A stretch of DNA of 9,019 bases from Dongia_A sp035274225 (GTDB lineage Bacteria > Pseudomonadota > Alphaproteobacteria > Dongiales > Dongiaceae): contig DATEOK010000508.1 in NCBI GenBank assembly GCA_035274225.1, forward strand, positions 1 through 9,019, given 5' to 3'. Below the pieces are notes generated by a model. That model worked only from the letters and a program-made list of their open reading frames with translations, had not been told where the DNA came from and did no database searches. Made by a program: the position numbers and the translations under genes. Below, in pieces: positions 7,178 to 9,019 of this stretch (positions within the stretch are counted from its first letter, which is position 1; every line of letters starts with the position of its first letter).

Positions 7178-7477
7178 ATGTCTCTCGCGGTTCGGCCGAT
7201 CCTGTTCGGCGCCATGGTTTCGCTGACAGCCTGCACGACGCCCTACGACACCATGCCGCCCGGTCCGTGGGAGTATCGGCTCGGATACCGCGACGGCTGC
7301 GACGAGGGCTATGCCTATGCCGGCAGCCCGCTCTACCGGCAGACCTCCACGCGGCCGGCCGCGCCAACGGCGGAGCCCTATCGGAGCGGCTGGTTAGCCG
7401 GCTTCGATCGATGCCTGGACAACTACCAGCACTTCCAGCGCACGGTGAATTTCCTGATCGGACCGCCGTTGGGCTGA
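7178..7477 (+). CDS. Small outer-envelope lipoprotein, hypothetical
   Basis: This 99-residue protein begins with a short lipoprotein signal: Arg7, a hydrophobic core ILFGAMVSL, then lipobox LTAC with Cys19 as the expected lipid-modified residue. The mature part is about 80 residues and has no known domain that I recognise. It contains two similar segments, YRLGYRDG (33-40) and YRSGWLAG (68-75), each followed closely by a cysteine (Cys41, Cys79) that could pair as a disulphide in the periplasm. The start at 7178 is favoured because a perfect AGGAGG (7167-7172) stands five bases upstream. GTG at 7172 and ATG at 7175 are in frame but too close to that site. It is an orphan, with comM 188 bp upstream and a hypothetical gene 108 bp downstream. 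Confidence 0.75.
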   Translation: MSLAVRPILFGAMVSLTACTTPYDTMPPGPWEYRLGYRDGCDEGYAYAGSPLYRQTSTRPAAPTAEPYRSGWLAGFDRCLDNYQHFQRTVNFLIGPPLG

Positions 7478-7530
7478 TTCTCGCTATATTGGTCGCATTC
7501 ACAGCAACCGGATGGCAATGCCAGGCTGCT

Positions 7531-7549
7531 CCTGCCAATGTCTGGCAGG
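7531..7549. repeat. 7-bp hairpin with CAGGCTGCT direct repeat
   Basis: CCTGCCA (7531-7537) and TGGCAGG (7543-7549) form a perfect stem around a 5-nt loop. CAGGCTGCT occurs at 7522-7530 and again at 7546-7554. It sits 54 bp after the lipoprotein stop and 37 bp before the next start. It might limit read-through, but no T-tract follows it. Confidence 0.4.
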
Positions 7550-7585
7550 CTGCTGTTGCATCTTCCGCGCGTGAAAAGCCCACAC

Positions 7586-8185
7586 ATGCCCCTGCAGAAC
7601 CGCTGCGACCCCTTCGGCGCGCTGATCGCAACGCCGGCGCGCGGCACCATGATGGGCAATCGCGGCGGCAAGTTTCATCGCGATGACCGCACGCTGAGCA
7701 AGCGGCGCTGGACCAGCCGGCACTGGATCTGCTGCGACATCCACTACAAGGACAAGCAGCACGATGCGATGGGGCGCTATTACACCTCGGTGTTCTTCCT
7801 CGACGAGGTGACGGCGCTGGCCGCCGGGCACCGGCCGTGCTTCTTCTGCCGGCGCAAGGACGCGCAGTTGTTCCTCTCCCTGGCCAAGCCGCCGCTGATG
7901 GCCGATGCCGCCGACCGAATCCTGCATGCGCAGCGCTTCGCCTCGCGCGACACCGCCCCCACGCAACAGTGCACCGTTGCCGATCTCCCTACTGGCACGA
8001 TGGTCGCGATCGATGGCGTGCCCTATGCCGTGCGCGACACGCGGCTGCTGCGCTGGTCGTTCGAAGGCTACTGCGATGCACGGCCGCGTCGCACGATCAA
8101 GCGCGCCACGCTCATCACGCCGCCGCTGTTCGTGACCATTCTCGCGAATGGTTTCAAGCCGCGCTGGCACGTCAGCGCGCGCTAG
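7586..8185 (+). CDS. Conserved hypothetical protein with Ada-like RPCxxC zinc motif
   Basis: This 199-residue protein begins MPLQNRCDPFGALIATPARG. Function is unknown. It appears related to a group of uncharacterised alphaproteobacterial proteins that I recall only loosely and cannot name. No signal peptide or membrane segment is seen, so it is probably cytoplasmic. The central stretch TSVFFLDE (67-74) plus TALAAGHRPCFFCRRKDA (76-93) has Cys85 and Cys88. It closely resembles the second half of the Ada zinc site, where an F-rich strand and ALAAGFRPCKRC carry two metal-binding cysteines. Cys49 and Cys50 (RHWICC) could supply the other ligands, although Ada uses CxxxC. The N-terminal MGNRGGKFH and the C-terminal KRATLITPPLF look like conserved blocks. 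The ATG at 7586 is preferred to the in-frame ATG at 7538, although no strong ribosome site precedes either. The Ada relation is inference. Confidence 0.75.
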   Translation: MPLQNRCDPFGALIATPARGTMMGNRGGKFHRDDRTLSKRRWTSRHWICCDIHYKDKQHDAMGRYYTSVFFLDEVTALAAGHRPCFFCRRKDAQLFLSLAKPPLMADAADRILHAQRFASRDTAPTQQCTVADLPTGTMVAIDGVPYAVRDTRLLRWSFEGYCDARPRRTIKRATLITPPLFVTILANGFKPRWHVSAR

Positions 8186-8251
8186 GCGGCAATCGCGCCG
8201 CAGACCGTTGTAAGGCGACAAGATTCTGTGATGGACTTCACTCAACTGCGC

Positions 8252-8279
8252 TTGATTTCCGGCGTCGCCGCTCCCTAAT
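8252..8279 (+). promoter_or_regulatory. Weak candidate promoter upstream of the second DUF1127 gene
   Basis: TTGATT (8252-8257) and CCTAAT (8274-8279) are separated by 16 bp, and each matches four of six sigma-70 positions. Transcription from here would give a leader of about 130 nt containing the 8347-8368 hairpin. This is a tentative call. Confidence 0.3.
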
Positions 8280-8346
8280 CCTGTCTCGCCAAGTCGCGGC
8301 TTGTCCGACGCGGGCGCGTGTGTCGCCAGACAAGTCCGGGGTGATG

Positions 8347-8368
8347 GGTCCGCCCGATGCGGCGGACC
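8347..8368 (+). promoter_or_regulatory. Strong hairpin in the leader of the second DUF1127 gene
   Basis: GGTCCGCC (8347-8354) pairs perfectly with GGCGGACC (8361-8368) around a 6-nt loop, giving a stable 8-bp G/C stem. It ends 36 bp before the ribosome site GGAGGG. No T-run follows (CTTCTCTC only), so it is not a typical terminator. It may shape a 5' leader RNA or be an operator dyad. Confidence 0.45.
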
Positions 8369-8416
8369 ATGGGCTGCTTCTCTCTGCGACCGTGGCGTGA
8401 CTGCGGAGGGATTGTC

Positions 8417-8629
8417 ATGTCTGATGTCTTGCGAAACCGGAAACACCTGCCGGCGCTTCAGCGCGCTGTCTTTGCCTTGTGCCGGGTCGTCGATGTCCTC
8501 TTGCTCTGGCAGGAGCGCCATCGCGAGCGGCGCAACCTCGCCATGCTCAGCGACCACATGCTGAAGGATCTCGGCGTCTCGCGCGCCGATATCGACGTCG
8601 AGATGCGCAAGCGATTCTGGCGCCGCTGA
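8417..8629 (+). CDS. DUF1127 small basic protein (second copy)
   Basis: This 70-residue protein has an N-terminal half rich in Leu, Val and Arg and a C-terminal DUF1127 signature, RNLAMLSDHMLKDLGVSRADI at about 41-61, followed by EMRKRFWRR. It shares the HML-(R/K)-D-(I/L)-G-x-SR core with the copy at 1474-1680 but is otherwise divergent, so the two are paralogues and not a recent duplication. The ATG at 8417 is strongly supported by GGAGGG six bases upstream, and an in-frame ATG at 8357 falls within the leader hairpin loop. The next gene begins 12 bp after its stop with its own ribosome site, so the two are probably one operon. Any role in RNA turnover or stress, as proposed for a few family members, is untested here. 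Confidence 0.88.
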   Translation: MSDVLRNRKHLPALQRAVFALCRVVDVLLLWQERHRERRNLAMLSDHMLKDLGVSRADIDVEMRKRFWRR

Positions 8630-8641
8630 GGGAGCCCCATC

Positions 8642-8824
8642 ATGTTGCCGACCATCGACATCCGAGAGCGCGACACCATCATCGCTGCGTTGCGCGCCTG
8701 GCAGGCAAGCCCGCGGCTTCGCCTCGCCTTCTACTACGTCGCGACCAGCGGCGGCGTCCAGACGCCGCTGACCGAAGCCGAGCTCGACGCGCTGTGCCGG
8801 CGCCTCGACGTCGCACTGGAGTAG
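8642..8824 (+). CDS. Small conserved hypothetical protein (60 residues)
   Basis: This 60-residue soluble protein starts MLPTIDIRERDTIIAALRAWQ and ends LTEAELDALCRRLDVALE. Two amphipathic helices, about residues 8-22 and 44-57, are joined by a polar loop (YYVATSGGVQTP). The pattern of an early ALRAWQ and a late LTEAELDALCRRL is familiar from short uncharacterised proteins in alphaproteobacterial genomes and plasmids, but I know of no function. It is probably translated: GGGAG (8630-8634) lies seven bases before the ATG, the reading frame follows the DUF1127 gene by 12 bp, and codon use is G/C-ending like the neighbours. It converges on the CGNR gene, with only one base between the two stop codons. 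Confidence 0.7.
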   Translation: MLPTIDIRERDTIIAALRAWQASPRLRLAFYYVATSGGVQTPLTEAELDALCRRLDVALE

Positions 8825-8825
8825 T

Positions 8826-9019
8826 TCACTCCGACGCGCCGCGCGCGCGATGGCGCGCCACCTTGTGCCGGTTGCCGCACGCCGCCATCGAGCACCAGCG
8901 GCGGGTGGCGTTGCGCGCGGTGTCGTAGAACATCAGGCTGCAATCCTCGCCACCGCAGTTGCGCAAACGGTGCGGCTCGAACGCCGGGAGGAAGTCGGCG
9001 AGGTCGGAGGCAACGCGCC
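8826..9019 (-). CDS. CGNR zinc-finger transcriptional regulator (C-terminal part)
   Basis: Only the last 63 codons are inside the window; the start lies to the right. The visible piece is the CGNR zinc finger: Cys21 and Cys26 (NCGGEDCSLMFYD), the segment TARNATRRWCSMAACGNR with Cys42 and Cys47, then KVARHRARRASE. (Numbering is from the first complete codon in the window.) CGNR proteins normally carry an N-terminal ABATE stress-sensing-like domain, which would be off-window, and are thought to act as DNA-binding regulators. All four zinc ligands and the CGNR tetrapeptide are present, so this end looks intact. Its targets are unknown. It is convergent with the small hypothetical gene at 8642-8824. 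Confidence 0.9.
   Translation of the reverse strand, partial: RVASDLADFLPAFEPHRLRNCGGEDCSLMFYDTARNATRRWCSMAACGNRHKVARHRARGASE

Noticed and set aside
7485..7490. TATATT as a -10 box for the hypothetical gene at 7586
   Set aside because: It is a good -10 match, but no -35 is found at 15-19 bp spacing and the leader would be about 90 nt.
7499..8557. Minus-strand open frame of 352 codons
   Set aside because: It crosses two well-supported plus-strand genes with good starts and motifs. Its composition is typical of an antisense shadow.
1..9019. CRISPR array, tRNA, rRNA, insertion sequence or prophage gene
   Set aside because: By eye I found no regularly spaced repeats, cloverleaf-like sequence, transposase or phage protein on either strand. 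A covariance-model scan would be needed for full certainty.

Overview
This GC-rich window reads as chromosomal DNA of an alphaproteobacterium. The lineage is inferred from gene content: an HWE-type sensor kinase, two short DUF1127 proteins, a GFA-family protein, a CGNR zinc-finger protein and a REP-like G/C palindrome cluster. I cannot place it below class level. No tRNA, rRNA, CRISPR array, transposase, integrase or phage gene is visible. Most of the window looks like ordinary housekeeping and small accessory genes, not a defence or biosynthetic island.

Layout. At the left edge, on the minus strand and cut by the window, is a membrane-anchored PAS/HWE histidine kinase (1-921). Divergent from it is a GFA-family zinc protein (1098-1454). 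A tight minus-strand cluster follows, read right to left: DUF4242 protein (2222-2497), GNAT acetyltransferase (1677-2186), DUF1127 protein (1474-1680). The last two overlap by 4 nt. Upstream of this cluster lies a pair of nested G/C hairpins (2601-2703), then a large minus-strand ATPase-LuxR regulator (2713-5313). A 167-bp divergent spacer containing an 18-bp dyad separates the regulator from comM/yifB (5481-6989, plus strand).

The right third is plus strand: a small cysteine-containing lipoprotein (7178-7477), a conserved hypothetical protein with an Ada-like RPCxxC segment (7586-8185), a second DUF1127 protein (8417-8629) and a 60-residue hypothetical protein (8642-8824). The window closes with the C-terminal part of a minus-strand CGNR zinc-finger regulator (8826-9019), convergent with its neighbour and separated from it by one base.

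How the genes may work together. The regulator could control itself, comM and/or the downstream DUF4242-GNAT-DUF1127 cluster, but this rests only on position. The most interesting unexplained item is the hypothetical protein at 7586-8185, whose central motif resembles the zinc site of the Ada DNA-repair protein. No strong case for a wholly new multi-gene system was found.
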